Assembly (NCBI GenBank): GCA_025617375.2
Contig: JAMYGW020000012.1
Coordinates: 1,364,001-1,428,000, forward strand
Length of the DNA: 64,000 bases
Origin: Acarospora socialis
Lineage: Eukaryota > Ascomycota > Lecanoromycetes > Acarosporales > Acarosporaceae
Direction of reading: 5' to 3'
Position numbers and translations under genes: made by a program. The notes below the pieces were generated by a model. That model did no database searches, had not been told where the DNA came from, and was given only the letters and a program-made list of their open reading frames with translations. Shown one piece after another: positions 1 to 10,769 of this stretch. Within the stretch, counting starts at the first letter, position 1. Each line of letters begins with the position of its first letter.

Positions 1-875
1 ACAGAAAAAAGTCTCTTCTTGTGTAAGTGAGGGCCTCAATTCTAGTATTAAATGACTGTGGCAAATTCAGAACAATTCTTTGAATCCCATTTAGTGTAAT
101 TGTAGATCAGCAGATGTAGGATGACAACTACCGCTTTGGGATCTTTCCAAAATGACTACGAGTACCTTAGGTATGGAGCGCGCTTTAACCTTAACATTGT
201 GCGGGGACGCAGAGATTTGAGCAATACAGTACCAGTGTATCAGCCTTGCCGGCTTCTCTCGTTAATAATACGATACTTCTCGTTAATAATACCATACTAT
301 CCTCCTTTTCATTCACTCACTCACTCTCTCATTCATATGCGCCGGCGATCTGTCATTATCGTGCTCGAGTTTCACATTCATTCAGTTGTCGCTCAATAAC
401 TCCCATCATTGGGATCTACCTGTCCGTCTATTATTGTCTCTCATTCACTCGAGTCGAAGTCTACTCGAACCGCGCCCTTTGAAACCGTACCTGTCGCAGA
501 ACTTGCGCCGCCAACGATCTCTCGCGCCCAGAACAACAGCTCAAGTATACCAACGCGGAATACATAGCCAGGTCTTCGGAATCTTTCAATCTTCATCGCT
601 CCATCTCTACGGAATTTCCGCGAATAAGTCACCTACAAAATCATCTTTGCGCCATCACTCCGAGAGGGTACAATCGGGTTGCGACAACCTTCGCCATCAT
701 CGAGAGACCATCCTAAATAGCCCGAACCACACTGTCGCATTTCAAGATATCCCGTTTGCCTCGCCCGAGCTTCCACCAGCAGCAAGGTACCGCCGCCTAA
801 AAGTGCGAGTCATATTAAACACCCCAGGCTCCAAGGTTCCCACTTCCGCGCTCCCGAAACTACGAAGCACTCGCG
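1..875. other. Left-edge non-coding stretch
   Basis: I see no convincing gene. Open frames here are short, overlap each other and resemble nothing I recognise. The last few hundred bases are presumably the promoter and 5' leader of the secreted protein that begins at 876. Confidence 0.4.
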
Positions 876-1358
876 ATGCGTCTCTTAAACCCTCTGTTCA
901 GCGCCCTTGTCATCGTCTTCTCTTTGCCGCTCATCTCCGCCGAATCCTCGGATGCAAGCGTCCAGACTACCTTCTTGACGTCCACGACGTTTACGACCAA
1001 GACAGTCGTCCAGGCATCCACGGTCGTTATCACCGGAACTGCTCCACCCTCTTCTTCCACTCCTCAACCTTCATCGACCATATCCGACGCTGCCTCCGCT
1101 AGCCACTCCACTGGCGTGGTCATAGCTTCTGCTTCTTCATCGTCGACATCGACTCCACTGGTACGACCCACGTCTACGCTTATAATTGTCGCGCCAACTT
1201 CCACTGCTTCGATCGCTTCCGCCCCCACGGCGACGACGGCGGCGACTACCTCGTTACCGCCTTATTCCGTTCTTGGCGCTGCTGGCAGGCAGCAGGTGAA
1301 TATAGGTTTGGCGGTTCTTGTTGGCGGTCTTTGCGTGGTCGCTGCTGGGCTTGTATAG
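876..1358 (+). CDS. Small Ser/Thr-rich secreted protein, probably GPI-anchored
   Basis: This 160-residue single-exon frame starts with a hydrophobic signal peptide (about residues 1-22, ending LISAES). A long Ser/Thr/Ala/Pro-rich middle (about 30-130) is typical of O-mannosylated fungal wall proteins. The C-terminus is a hydrophobic tail (VNIGLAVLVGGLCVVAAGLV) with no charged residues after it, as in GPI-attachment signals. No catalytic domain is visible. By family analogy it should be exported to the plasma membrane or cell wall. Such proteins diverge fast, so an orthologue cannot be named. The antisense and shifted frames over it are composition shadows of the repetitive Ser/Thr codons. Confidence 0.75.
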   Translation: MRLLNPLFSALVIVFSLPLISAESSDASVQTTFLTSTTFTTKTVVQASTVVITGTAPPSSSTPQPSSTISDAASASHSTGVVIASASSSSTSTPLVRPTSTLIIVAPTSTASIASAPTATTAATTSLPPYSVLGAAGRQQVNIGLAVLVGGLCVVAAGLV

Positions 1359-1828
1359 TCGGTGGGATGACCAGGGGGCACCGGACATGAGGACGCTTTC
1401 GCAGGCTGAGCCTCTCCGTTCCGGCTCCTGGGACGGGAGGGGTTCGTTGTTTGATATGTTGGTTATGATTTATCGATTATGATTTAGCAGGAGATGAGGT
1501 TAGTCGGATTCCAAGGTGTAGGGGAAGCTTTCGACAGTTTAAATATCCCTTCCGCTTCTGTTGACGGAGCTTTGTAGTTGTCGGTGGCTCGTAGTAGATG
1601 TTTAGAAATCTAGATTTGTGTCGTCCATATAAGGATGTATCACGTTCATGATAGCCCTGATATGCCATGATATGGATATGTAACCTGGCAACTCAGCGTT
1701 GTCACGAGAACCTTGCTGGCCTGACCCTGAACGTAACAGTATGCTTGACCTAAAGCAACCTACATCGAACTCCTGTTTCACTGTACATGATGCCTAGCTG
1801 GTCCAACGCAATGATACTATATGAGTAT
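1359..1828. other. Intergenic, convergent 3' flanks
   Basis: This lies between the stop of the GPI-type protein and the stop of MGR2, so it holds two converging 3' ends. I see no further gene in it. Confidence 0.5.
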
Positions 1829-2422
1829 TTATACACTTTCAGGTCGCCGGTTCTGCTGCCTCGGCATGATAATAGGCTGCCGCCTGGCTCGCGCAAACGC
1901 TTCCGTGGCTGTGGGTGGACCCTCTGTCCTAATCACACTCCCTATCGACATGAAGAAGCTGCAACGGGAAATATCAGCCAAATTCCCAATATGGCAAACC
2001 TGGCGGACGAGATAAAACACATACCCGAACGTCGCGGCTGATCCAATCATGTATTGGCCCAGTGTTCGCGTCAAGCCGTTAGGACCTGCTCCGAATCGTA
2101 TAATGTTCACACCACCTGCGCGTCATCTAAGCTCACATTCCTCACCATGAATCTGTCGGAGAGATGTACCGAAGATGAAGCCCATAATCAGGCCGACAGC
2201 TACACGCAGGCGTCAGCCGGGAGCTGTTGGCGACGGAGGTAGTACTACTCACAGCCACCGATCATTGCACCCGTCTTCCCTATGAGAGGTGAGTTACGGC
2301 TCAAGTAGGAAGAAGTATTCCGCTTCTCGAAACGTGCTTGACCTCTTGGGCAACGTACACTTGTCGAACGTCGACGGGCCTCGCATCCCTCCTCCACCGG
2401 CATTGGTTGGCATTGGAGGCAT
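1829..2422 (-). CDS. MGR2: Mgr2/Romo1-family TIM23 translocase subunit, five exons
   Basis: No single frame shows this gene; it appears on splicing exons 2422-2359, 2279-2253, 2199-2170, 2115-2025 and 1958-1829 (342 nt, 113 residues). The product begins MPPMPTNAGGGGM, then has the family's two hydrophobic hairpin segments: GAMIGGSVGLIMGFIFGG and GSAATFGFFMSIGSVIRTEG, joined by a loop with FGAGPNG. Mgr2 (yeast) and Romo1 (animals) are small inner-mitochondrial-membrane proteins that gate lateral release at TIM23. Splice donors read GTACGT, GTGAGT, GTACAT and GTATGT; acceptors are TAG, TAG, CAG and CAG. Two exons are only 27 and 30 nt. The basic tail after the second segment suits a matrix-facing or intermembrane end. 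It is divergent from the FHA gene, with about 820 bp between starts. Confidence 0.88.
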
Positions 2423-3241
2423 CTTGGTCGAGCTTCTGCGGAAGGACTGGCTAGATGTTCAAGCCTCCGATATTGTATTGGAGCGAGGTGGAATGAACCC
2501 TAAGACCAAGATACTACCAGAGTAACACGAAACCAATTGCCTTTGGAGCCTCGTGGTGAGATACATTGGAACCGATGCACGGACCAAGGGGACGTTGATT
2601 GGTCACGTGCTCTGGGATCCGGCGGTAAGCCTTTGTTCACGGACCACGATCAGGGCGTTGCGAGAAACCTCAAGGCCAATATAACATTTCAACCCTTACA
2701 TATCTCACATCTCATTGAACGTGTTAGAGATTTCATTGAGCGCTCAGGCAGGCATTGCTAACTTCTCTCTGCACGTGTTACCAACCTTTACGCTCATTTC
2801 CAACAGACGACGTCTCGCAAACCATCAACAGCCAGACCTCCAACCCTGAGCAAACACCCTGTTCTTGTGACTTTGGAAGTGCTGAACTCCCTTTCTCCAG
2901 GCCAGCTTGGTACAGCTGTTACCATTAAGAGGAGCCACTACCGCCACATTCATTGCTCTCGACATACGCTACATCGTCCAAGACACAACCGTACCTACAA
3001 CCTCCCACGATAGCATATTCTTACATGACGCAAAGCAGACTTTGCTTCTTACCATACTTTTCTGGCCAACTTATGACCATCGGACTTGGGTTATTTGGCC
3101 CTCTTCAGGCATCGTGATCGGGACAGCAAACAAGTTCGTGTCTTCAGGGTTGTTGTGGTGGGTTGGTGTGGGAAGAAGATAACGACCGAGCGAGTTTGGA
3201 AGGACATATCAGTTTAAGTGTTATTTGAAGCATCAGTTCAG
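2423..3241. promoter_or_regulatory. Divergent intergenic region MGR2 / FHA gene
   Basis: About 0.8 kb separates two divergent start codons, so it must hold both promoters and leaders. Small open frames inside have no recognisable content. I could not identify specific factor sites. Confidence 0.45.
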
Positions 3242-5607
3242 ATGACTGCAGTGGCTTCCCCACCCAGCCTCCAGCCTCTACCCAGGATAGGATGGAATTC
3301 GGGTAATAGCGGTCAAGGAGGGCTGAACTCCATAAGTACGGACGAGGTTTCCAGAATGTTCATGCCTCGTAAGAGCGCTCAACGGTCAAACTCATCTTCC
3401 ACCATAACGTCGTCATCTTCGTCGACACCAACGATTACTGCTCCAAGTCCACAGATCAATGGCGGACCGCCCTCAGCGAACGTGGAGCTTGGCGGATGGG
3501 CGTCGAGAAAGAAACCCGCCAAAGGCCTTTGGCCTTCATCCAAAGCAGAACCGGTATCCGGTATAACGCCCGCTCGTCCACAGCTGCTCACCTCACCATC
3601 ACCCGGTACCTCCCAAGCAACGATGATGTCGTCAGTGCATCAACCTTCGCCAATACTTCCTTCCCAACACAACGCTCAACCTCAACAGAGTGGAGGGCGA
3701 GGCGCAAGCGGGCAACTTCAATCGGAGAGTCCTGCGGTCCTTGCGTTGCTACCGATGAACGGCACGTTCGAACGGAAGCAAATCAATGTGCCCTTCTTCC
3801 CCGAGGTGCTGCGGATTGGCAGACAGACCAACCAGAAAACCGTGCCTACACCGACGAACGGATATTTCGACTCCAAAGTTCTATCAAGACAACATGCGGA
3901 AGTGTGGGCGGATAGAAATGGGAAGATATGGATCCGTGATGTCAAGTCGTCTAATGGGACCTTCGTTAACGGCCAACGTCTCTCGCCAGAAAATAGGGAT
4001 TCAGATCCCCATGAGCTTAGGGAACATGATATGCTAGAGTTGGGAATTGATATCGTCAGTGAAGACCAGAGAAAGATCGTCCATCACAAGGTTTCCGCCA
4101 AAGTTGAGCATGCAGGGATCTATGGTAATGGGACCAATGTTCTGGATCTGAGTTTCGGTGATATTGATCCGTCGGCTGGTGGTGGACTTATTCCTTCCCC
4201 CCTGGGCTTGCAGATGGTACAGGTTCGAGGTCGACTTGGCAGCCAAGGGTCAACGGGTAGTAACGGTGCGCGGAGTACTGCACCGTCAAACATGTCTAGC
4301 AACAACCTGAACGCCATGGGCCAGCAGCGGCATATGAACTTCTGGCTGAGCCCCATTACCATCGAACAAGTTGTGAAGAAACTTACAGTAAGTCCAATGC
4401 GAGCAATTGAGAAGAGCTCAAAGCTAACTCGTCTTCCAAGAGCGAGATAAAGCAAGCGAAGCAACAATCCCATGAACTTCATCAGACTGATGACTTCTTC
4501 GGTACATTGCTCAACTCTGAACCAGGAAAGGAGAGTGGGAAGCTGCCTCAGCATGAGCAAGGACGACCACATCAAGCCAACGGTATTCAGTTGCCCCTCA
4601 AGATCGAACCTATCCCACGCTTTTCAGATCCGCCTGCTCCACCTCCTCAACAGCCATTACCTGAAAAGCCTGATAGCGCCAGAGCCAGCCCTCTGGATGC
4701 CATGGCTCAATCTTCCTTGCCGCGAGCAGTAACGGAAAAGCCGAACCTCGGCATACATGGTTCACCAACGAAAGCAGAGACCTCAACCCAAGTTCTCTCT
4801 CTCGTGGAGGCCCTGAGTTCTGCGAAGAAAGAGCTCGATTCTCAGGGCGCCCGAATGAAGGCCTTAGAAGATATGCTTCAACAAGAACGATCAGCTCGAG
4901 AAAGTGCCGAGGAACGAGCGCGCCGATTGGAGGATCAAAGGCGCGTAAGCGAGACTGGCTCGGTAGTTGAAGATGCATTCGAGCCTCCCGCCGAGGGCTC
5001 TCACATGCAATCCAACGGCATCCACCAGGGTGATGGGAACCAAGACCCACAGCCCACCAGAACTTGGCAAGCGACGAAGACTCCAGAAGAGCTGTCCAAG
5101 GACACTACGAACGCAACTGCCTCGGCGGCACGTCTGCAGCAACGTGTAGAGCTGATGGTCGCCGAGATGGACGAGATGAAGAAGCAAATGGAAAAGTATA
5201 AGAAACGAGCCGAGTCTGCCGAAGAGGAAAGCGTCACGACACGGAAGACGCTAGCTGAGATGATTGAGAAGATACGTCGTGACAATGCCAGCAAAGACGC
5301 CGATGGCGTTGGGCGCAGGCGCAGCATGGAGATCGCCACTCAGACCGAGACCGGCTCCGAGACGGACAAGGAACCCTCCCAAGCAGGCACCTTACTGAAG
5401 AAAGCGGCGGGCGGAGAGAACGGCCATGCAATCGGTCCCGGCGAGCTCGCACAACTCGAGCGGGCAATGACCACAGCGTTAGCGCGCTCGCCGAACGCAG
5501 CCGATCGCCTCTCGCAATCCGCGCCGTTTGCCAGCATGTTGGGCGTTGTGCTCATTGGGGTCGGCCTGATGACTTATTTGAATGGGTGGCAGAAGATGGA
5601 GAGATGA
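3242..5607 (+). CDS. PRO45: FHA-domain, coiled-coil, tail-anchored protein (Far9/Far10, PRO45, SLMAP type)
   Basis: Two exons (3242-4387 and 4441-5607) give 770 residues. The 53-nt intron has GTAAGT, a CTAAC branch site and an AAG acceptor, phase 0. A Ser/Pro-rich N-terminus leads to an FHA domain at about residues 175-285 with the phosphopeptide-binding signature: RIGR, SRQHAEVW and SSNGTFVNG. Downstream lie long Glu/Lys/Arg-rich heptad stretches, then a single hydrophobic segment just before the C-terminus (MLGVVLIGVGLMTYL). This order matches fungal SLMAP-like STRIPAK subunits (Far9/Far10, Csc1, Sordaria PRO45), tail-anchored in ER, nuclear or mitochondrial outer membranes and involved in cell fusion and fruiting-body development. 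ATG 3242 is preferred over upstream near-cognate codons in the same frame. Confidence 0.85.
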
Positions 5608-6129
5608 GATGGTGTGTGACCCGAGACGCGAGCCTCACGGCCCATTACTTGCTACTACTCACGACTCATGTATCTGCATCATCTCTGTAACGTCATCTTT
5701 CCTTGCGTGTTGTGGGTTTCATGGCGTTGAGATATCCATCTCTGTTACATTCATTGTTGGAATACACTTAGGACAAGTCAGGACAGGTACACATAACGAA
5801 GCGAGATGCAACAGGCTGATAACGGAAGGGACAGATAGGGCCGCAGGGCGCAGTGTTTTCCCAACATAGTATCTGGCTTCAGCGAGGCTTTGGCCTTGGT
5901 CTCCACATCTTTCTTTCATTGTTCATGATCCCCTTTTGTCAGCATGGTCAGCGCGTGACAGTCTCCCATTGCACCAGCAGGGTGTCGTTTTTTGTGGTTT
6001 CTTTCTCTCGATAAGGGGTTTGTGTGGGCGTGGGAGAGAGGATGGGGATATGGGTTGTGCTCCAGGCCGAGGCGATTGGCTACCTCACCCGGGTTATACA
6101 TATTCAATTCCATTCATGATGGCCTCAAA
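5608..6129. other. Intergenic
   Basis: The 3' flank of the FHA gene. Short unrelated open frames only; nothing supported. Confidence 0.4.
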
Positions 6130-6906
6130 TCACTTGTCGATATACATCGAATCAATCTTGTCCAACAACATGACTTGTTTTTTGCAGCCTTCTCTCTTCT
6201 CAGGGTATATGGAGATGCGATCGCCGACTGCGCCTTCCGGAAAGGCTTGTAATTCACGGCACAGCCAGCGAGCTCCTCTCTCAGGAATATCGTAGCTATC
6301 AGGCTTTGAGACTCACATCGTGCGAAGTCCCAGAGCAATTCGATCCATATCTGATGTCATTTGCTGAAAATTAGCGTCCGGGATCAATCTCTATATCCCT
6401 CCCTGAGAAACGAACCCAAGCACGGGGTCATCTATCACCCACACACGCCTGGAATACAATTCTTCCGAAACTGCGCGTCCCGTGACGTCGGTGTCTAGCA
6501 CTCTGGATATGTAACCTAGACGGCGCAACGCAGCGCCGTGTCCGGCATGAAGAACCTTCTTCTCGCCCAACTCGACCTCCCTCATCCGCGCTCTGGTCAA
6601 CCGCTCCGTCGTTCCTCCCTTCATTCATCCATGCCTCTTTGGGACCGTCTTCTTGTTCGCGTTACCCTGTTCGCCTGGCTCCATCCCGCGCATCTTCACT
6701 GTAAAGGTGGCCTCCGTCTTCACCAGCTTTGACCCGCCTTCGTCGTCAGTGGCTGGAACAAGTGATGGTCTGCGTACAGAGCCCTGTACACGTAGTCGAT
6801 ACATATCGACTCTTCCCTGAGCGTTTCGATAGCCCTTTCTGGCTGTGAGGCTGCGCATCAACAATTCCAACCCATGAAATCCATCTAGCCATACCATACT
6901 CGCCAT
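6130..6906 (-). pseudogene. Unrecognised reading frame interrupted by three stops (decayed gene or cryptic introns)
   Basis: A single minus-strand frame runs from an ATG at 6906 to a stop at 6130-6132 with only three internal stops (TGA, TAG, TGA) in 259 codons. The pieces look protein-like: residues reading HAGHGAALRRLGYISRV, then VWVIDDPVLGFVSQGG, and near the end FPEGAVGDRISIYPEKREG and MLLDKIDSMYIDK. I do not recognise the family. Strong splice-like sites occur (CTAATTTTCAG before CAAATGACATC, and a GTGAGT donor), but I could not find a set of introns that keeps phase. All three stops could derive from CGA or CAG by a C-to-T change, so decay of an old gene is equally possible. It lies between converging FHA and LIP2 genes. 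Confidence 0.35.
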
Positions 6907-6918
6907 CTCGCAAGGCGT

Positions 6919-7629
6919 TCACTTTACTATCCCTTCCTCACCAACCTCATACACCTCCTGCGCCCCCAACCTCCTCGCCAGCTCCTCCACAAACACCTCC
7001 CCCACCTCCCGCACACCCACCCCACGCACCCCCTCCCTCTCAAAACTCGTCGCCTCCTTCCCCTCCAACCCACAAGCCACGATCCGCCCAAACCACCATA
7101 AATCTGTCCTCACATTCACCCCGACCCCGTGACTCGTCACATTCCTCCGCAGATGCACCCCGACCGCCGCGATCTTCCTCTCACTACTCGTCCACACCCC
7201 CGGATTCTCCGTCGTAAACCCCCGGATCCCAAACCGCCCACACGCCCCGATCGTCGCCTCCTCCAGCAGCCGCACATAGCAGCGCGGCGACACGCCGTGT
7301 CGTTTCAGGTCGATGATCGGGTACACGACGAGCTGGCCCGGGCCGTGGAACGTCGTTTGCCCGCCACGGAGCGCCTCGACGAACTCGGCGCGACCGAAGG
7401 CGCGGAGGTGGGCGATCTGTGAGGGACTGACGGTGCCGATTTCGCGTCGGCCGCAAGTGTAGACGGGGTGGAATTGTGCGGTGATGATGGTGGGGTCGGG
7501 GGGTGGGATGGTGGCGGAGTGCTCGGGTGCCCGTTTGTAGGCGAGAAGGCGCTGTACAAGATGGTCTTGAAGGTTGGAGGCGTGCGTGTAGGAAACTGTG
7601 TGGGAGAGGCGGAGATGGGCGAGGCGCAT
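6919..7629 (-). CDS. LIP2: Lipoyl(octanoyl) transferase, mitochondrial
   Basis: This 236-residue protein (from ATG 7629; the frame is open further upstream but without a better start) is a LipB/Lip2 octanoyltransferase, which moves octanoate from acyl carrier protein to the lipoyl-domain lysine of glycine-cleavage H protein and 2-oxoacid dehydrogenases. Diagnostic features are RGGQTTFHGPGQ at 88-99, the catalytic lysine in RKIAAVGVH (K152), SHGVGVNV around 166-173 and the catalytic cysteine in RIVACGLEGK (C186). Its length is normal for the family. No clear cleavable presequence is visible, although the N-terminus carries several basic residues. The gene is intron-free and divergent from POP7, with 379 bp between the two ATGs. 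Confidence 0.92.
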   Translation of the reverse strand: MRLAHLRLSHTVSYTHASNLQDHLVQRLLAYKRAPEHSATIPPPDPTIITAQFHPVYTCGRREIGTVSPSQIAHLRAFGRAEFVEALRGGQTTFHGPGQLVVYPIIDLKRHGVSPRCYVRLLEEATIGACGRFGIRGFTTENPGVWTSSERKIAAVGVHLRRNVTSHGVGVNVRTDLWWFGRIVACGLEGKEATSFEREGVRGVGVREVGEVFVEELARRLGAQEVYEVGEEGIVK

Positions 7630-8008
7630 TGGATGGGTGGTTGCTAGTGAGGTAGTGGACGTGGATGTATTGCGATGGTCAAGACCAGTGTAGTATACCC
7701 GTTGACTGGAAATGTATATCAAAAGAAAGCCCGGCGAAGCACGTAGCCCCAGTGCGCCCAGAAACTTGGAGTAGGAACAGACAAGGGGGGCACTCTCGAA
7801 GGAAGTTGTTGTTTATCGATGATGCTTTTCCGACTAGCGGAGCGTCGGACTGTACGAAGTACCTACCTACCGGTGAAACTTCAGCCCTACAAAGCTAATC
7901 ATCGCGCCTCAATCGCCTTTGCTCGTGATGCGCGTCGACTTACGACGCATCGACACCATTCCAGTCCTATCCCCGTCACTACTCAGCGAAACATTCACCT
8001 TTGCTACA
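7630..8008. promoter_or_regulatory. Compact divergent promoter LIP2 / POP7
   Basis: Only 379 bp separate the two divergent ATGs, so transcription control for a mitochondrial lipoylation enzyme and an RNase P/MRP subunit must overlap here. An ACCTACCTAC run sits at 7861-7870. Confidence 0.5.
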
Positions 8009-8683
8009 ATGGAACCCACAGATCCAACACCGCCAAACACCCACCAGAAACTTCCCCGCCTACCACCTAGTAAATCTCCCCACTCCTCCCCCAACTCGAA
8101 CCCGTACCAAGCAGCTAACAACCCCTCCTTCCCCCACACAGACCTCCGCATCCACAAACGTCCCCTCACCCACCCACCCATCCCTTCCCCCTACACCGCA
8201 TCCACCACCTTCGCCCCCAAAGCAATCTACATCTCCCCCCACACGCCCTTCGTCTCCGCCCTCAAACGCACGCGCAAACTCCTCGCCGAAATCGACAAGC
8301 GCTCCCTCGGTAAAATCAACCTCGTCGACTCGAAAGCAGGCGATCGGGAAAGACTCCGAGCGACTGCGAGGAGCGACAAGAGTAGAGGGAAAGGGAAGCA
8401 CAGGGCGGAGGAGGAAGTGGTGTTGAAGGGGACGGGGAAGGCGATCGAGCGCGTGCTGGGATTGGCGGTTTTCTTGCAGGGAGAGGAGGACTTGAGGGTT
8501 AGGGTTCGCACGGGGACGGTGGGGGTTGTGGATGATGTTGTTGTGAGGGAGGGAAGGGTGTGGGGAGGGGGAAAGGAGGGAGATGGTGAGAGGGGTGGGA
8601 AGGAGCACGAGGAGGGTCAGGGAATTCCTGAGAGTTTGGCCAGGAAAGCAAGCATGGTGGAGGTCGTCGTCAGTCTTCGGTAG
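8009..8683 (+). CDS. POP7: RNase P/MRP subunit Pop7 (Rpp20, Alba-like)
   Basis: This 224-residue, intron-free frame carries the Alba-type fold of Pop7/Rpp20: AIYISPHTPFVSALKRTRKL (about 71-90), then VVLKGTGKAIERVLGLAVFL (about 134-153), and the final strand SMVEVVVSLR at the C-terminus. Pop7 pairs with Pop6 (Rpp25) and binds the P3 stem of the RNase P and MRP RNAs, so it acts in tRNA 5' processing and rRNA maturation in the nucleus. The N-terminal 65 residues are Pro/Ser/Thr-rich linker. A second low-complexity basic/acidic insert lies between the first two conserved blocks, and a Gly/Glu-rich insert precedes the last strand. ATG 8009 (MEPTDPTPP) is chosen; the frame is open upstream to 7919 but those residues look like leader. 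Confidence 0.85.
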   Translation: MEPTDPTPPNTHQKLPRLPPSKSPHSSPNSNPYQAANNPSFPHTDLRIHKRPLTHPPIPSPYTASTTFAPKAIYISPHTPFVSALKRTRKLLAEIDKRSLGKINLVDSKAGDRERLRATARSDKSRGKGKHRAEEEVVLKGTGKAIERVLGLAVFLQGEEDLRVRVRTGTVGVVDDVVVREGRVWGGGKEGDGERGGKEHEEGQGIPESLARKASMVEVVVSLR

Positions 8684-10769
8684 TCTGCATCGAAGCATTC
8701 TACGGAGCGTCGAAGCGTTACTGGGTCTATCTTGCGTTCCTGAACTCGGCTGGCGTCTGCGAATTCCGTGACTCGAAAGGTCAACATAGCGTCCCCGTCG
8801 TGCCCGAGATCGCGAGAAGCAGCAGAGTCGACACCCCAGAGACTACTTTCGTACCTAGCCACAACGTTACCGTCTCCAGTATCTTTGTAAAGCCTCCCAT
8901 TCCCCTCCTCACTCGCCGAATGGGCTTGCCGCTCGAGAGTCGGCGCCTGAACACTTGCCACCCAACGACAGACTACCATCACTGTCATGGGCTATACCAA
9001 CACTACACATACACACACGCCTCTGTGCAGACCGGCGGTCTGAGAGCTACACCAAGCGAGCATGACTGTCGGGGACCGGAAGTCCTTCTTGGAGCTGTTC
9101 ACATAACCTGCAAACACGATGCACAACAGAAATCGAATTGCGTGTTGCTGGTTTCGGGGTCATAGCTGAAGGCTCTTTAGACATAATTGAGCCCGGGAGA
9201 TTGACATGGACAGGATCTGAAGTCGGTGTGGTACGAATACCTTCTCAACAGATCTCTGTGTCGAGTTCTCGCGAGCCTGCTAGGTGTGCATGACACCACC
9301 CATCACCGGGAAGACGAAGAGTTTGGGTTGCTACGCTACCGCCGAGCCCTACCAGGTCTTGCATGCCAGGATTGAAGTCTCTGAATGAACTGTGGGTTGG
9401 CATAGTCAATTCAGGGTGAGACATGATTCGAAGCGACCTTCGAAACCTTCTGGCAAGTTCTCAGGCAGTTGAGGCAACACCGATATCGTTTAGAGTCGAC
9501 TTTTTGGAAAGGTTATGCATCTAACAACCTTTTTCACGAGTCAAGCATTCATAGCCTTGATGTTCAGCCCCAACCAGGAGCCCTTCCCAAGAAGTGAGAC
9601 TTTCATAGGGCTGTCAGCCACTGCAACAACCGGGCCAAGTCTTTACCGTGACATCGGCTGAGATCTATCTCGAGATTGTCATTATTAAAATATTGCCGGT
9701 GGGTTGCATCCCCTCGGTCTTGTTACGTACTTACCACGAGAGGCAATCTTCCAGAACAACGCCATCCGGCTAGTGTGCATGCACAGAAGGGTTTTCGACC
9801 TTCCATTCGACCTTCTAGAGCATTGCCATATGCAGCCATCCATAGTCGCCACTAAGACGGCCCTATTTTCCGCCAATCGCCGAGACTCACACGACTAATT
9901 TCATTTAACGGGATGGTGTCATGTCCGTGCCATTTAACGTTTACTCTCACAGGGCGAACCACTCATGCAGTCACACCATACCCGTCTCCTCCTCTCGCTG
10001 GCTATCAGACCGAAGTGTGGCCGAGAGAAAGGGTCAGCCCTTTACCTCGTTGGTACTAGTGGACTGCGGGGACCTCCGCGCCGCCCCACACATTGACAGA
10101 TTTAATCTGGGGAACGATGCGATGGTGGAGAACAACTCTCTCTTAGCAATTGCAGGCCACCACCAATTAACTCCCATGATTATTGGCTACGTGCGGGTCT
10201 TTGTCGTCATCTTCGCTTACCAATGCCATCAGACGCAGATTCCAGCCATGAGAATTCTGCAAGGAGTTGTGAGGTTCAATTTCCTCAAAGATACAACGCC
10301 GAGGTGGGCGCCATGATGGACGGTAGAGGCGCACTAAGTAAGGGCCAAGAGTGTATCGGTTAGATAAGATGCATACTGAAGTAACCAAAATGTTACCCTT
10401 GCTCTGCAACATGCCACACCAAAAAGAGAGACGAGAGATCCATGCTGCTCTGGAATCCCGCCGTCATGCCAAGACCGATGACTTCAAAGTTCTCCACTAA
10501 CGCTAAGCTGCTCGTCCTACCTGACAGGCTAAGGTAGGTAAGGTAGGGCAGGCTTGAAATCACTATATATGACAGCTCTTTCGTCGACAAGAGCAAAGAT
10601 CATCACTGCATTCGCTCAGACCAGTTACTCCTTCACCTTCTCCCTCCCTTGTATCACCCCGCAGCGGCTCAATTGCTCGTGGCACCAACGAACCTGGATA
10701 GATACCCTCCCTTGAACACTTTGATCTCTCCACCAGAGCGATAGTCAATACTCCATACGAGAAGTCAAG
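8684..10769. other. 2.1-kb intergenic region
   Basis: No gene is supported. All open frames are short and mutually overlapping. A cluster of the AAGGTAGGTAAGGTAGGG type lies at 10531-10548, about 220 bp upstream of the transporter start, and a TATATA-like stretch occurs near 10561. Confidence 0.45.

Noticed and set aside
8060-8698. A 212-residue minus-strand frame over POP7
   Set aside because: Antisense shadow of Pop7, which has clear family motifs.
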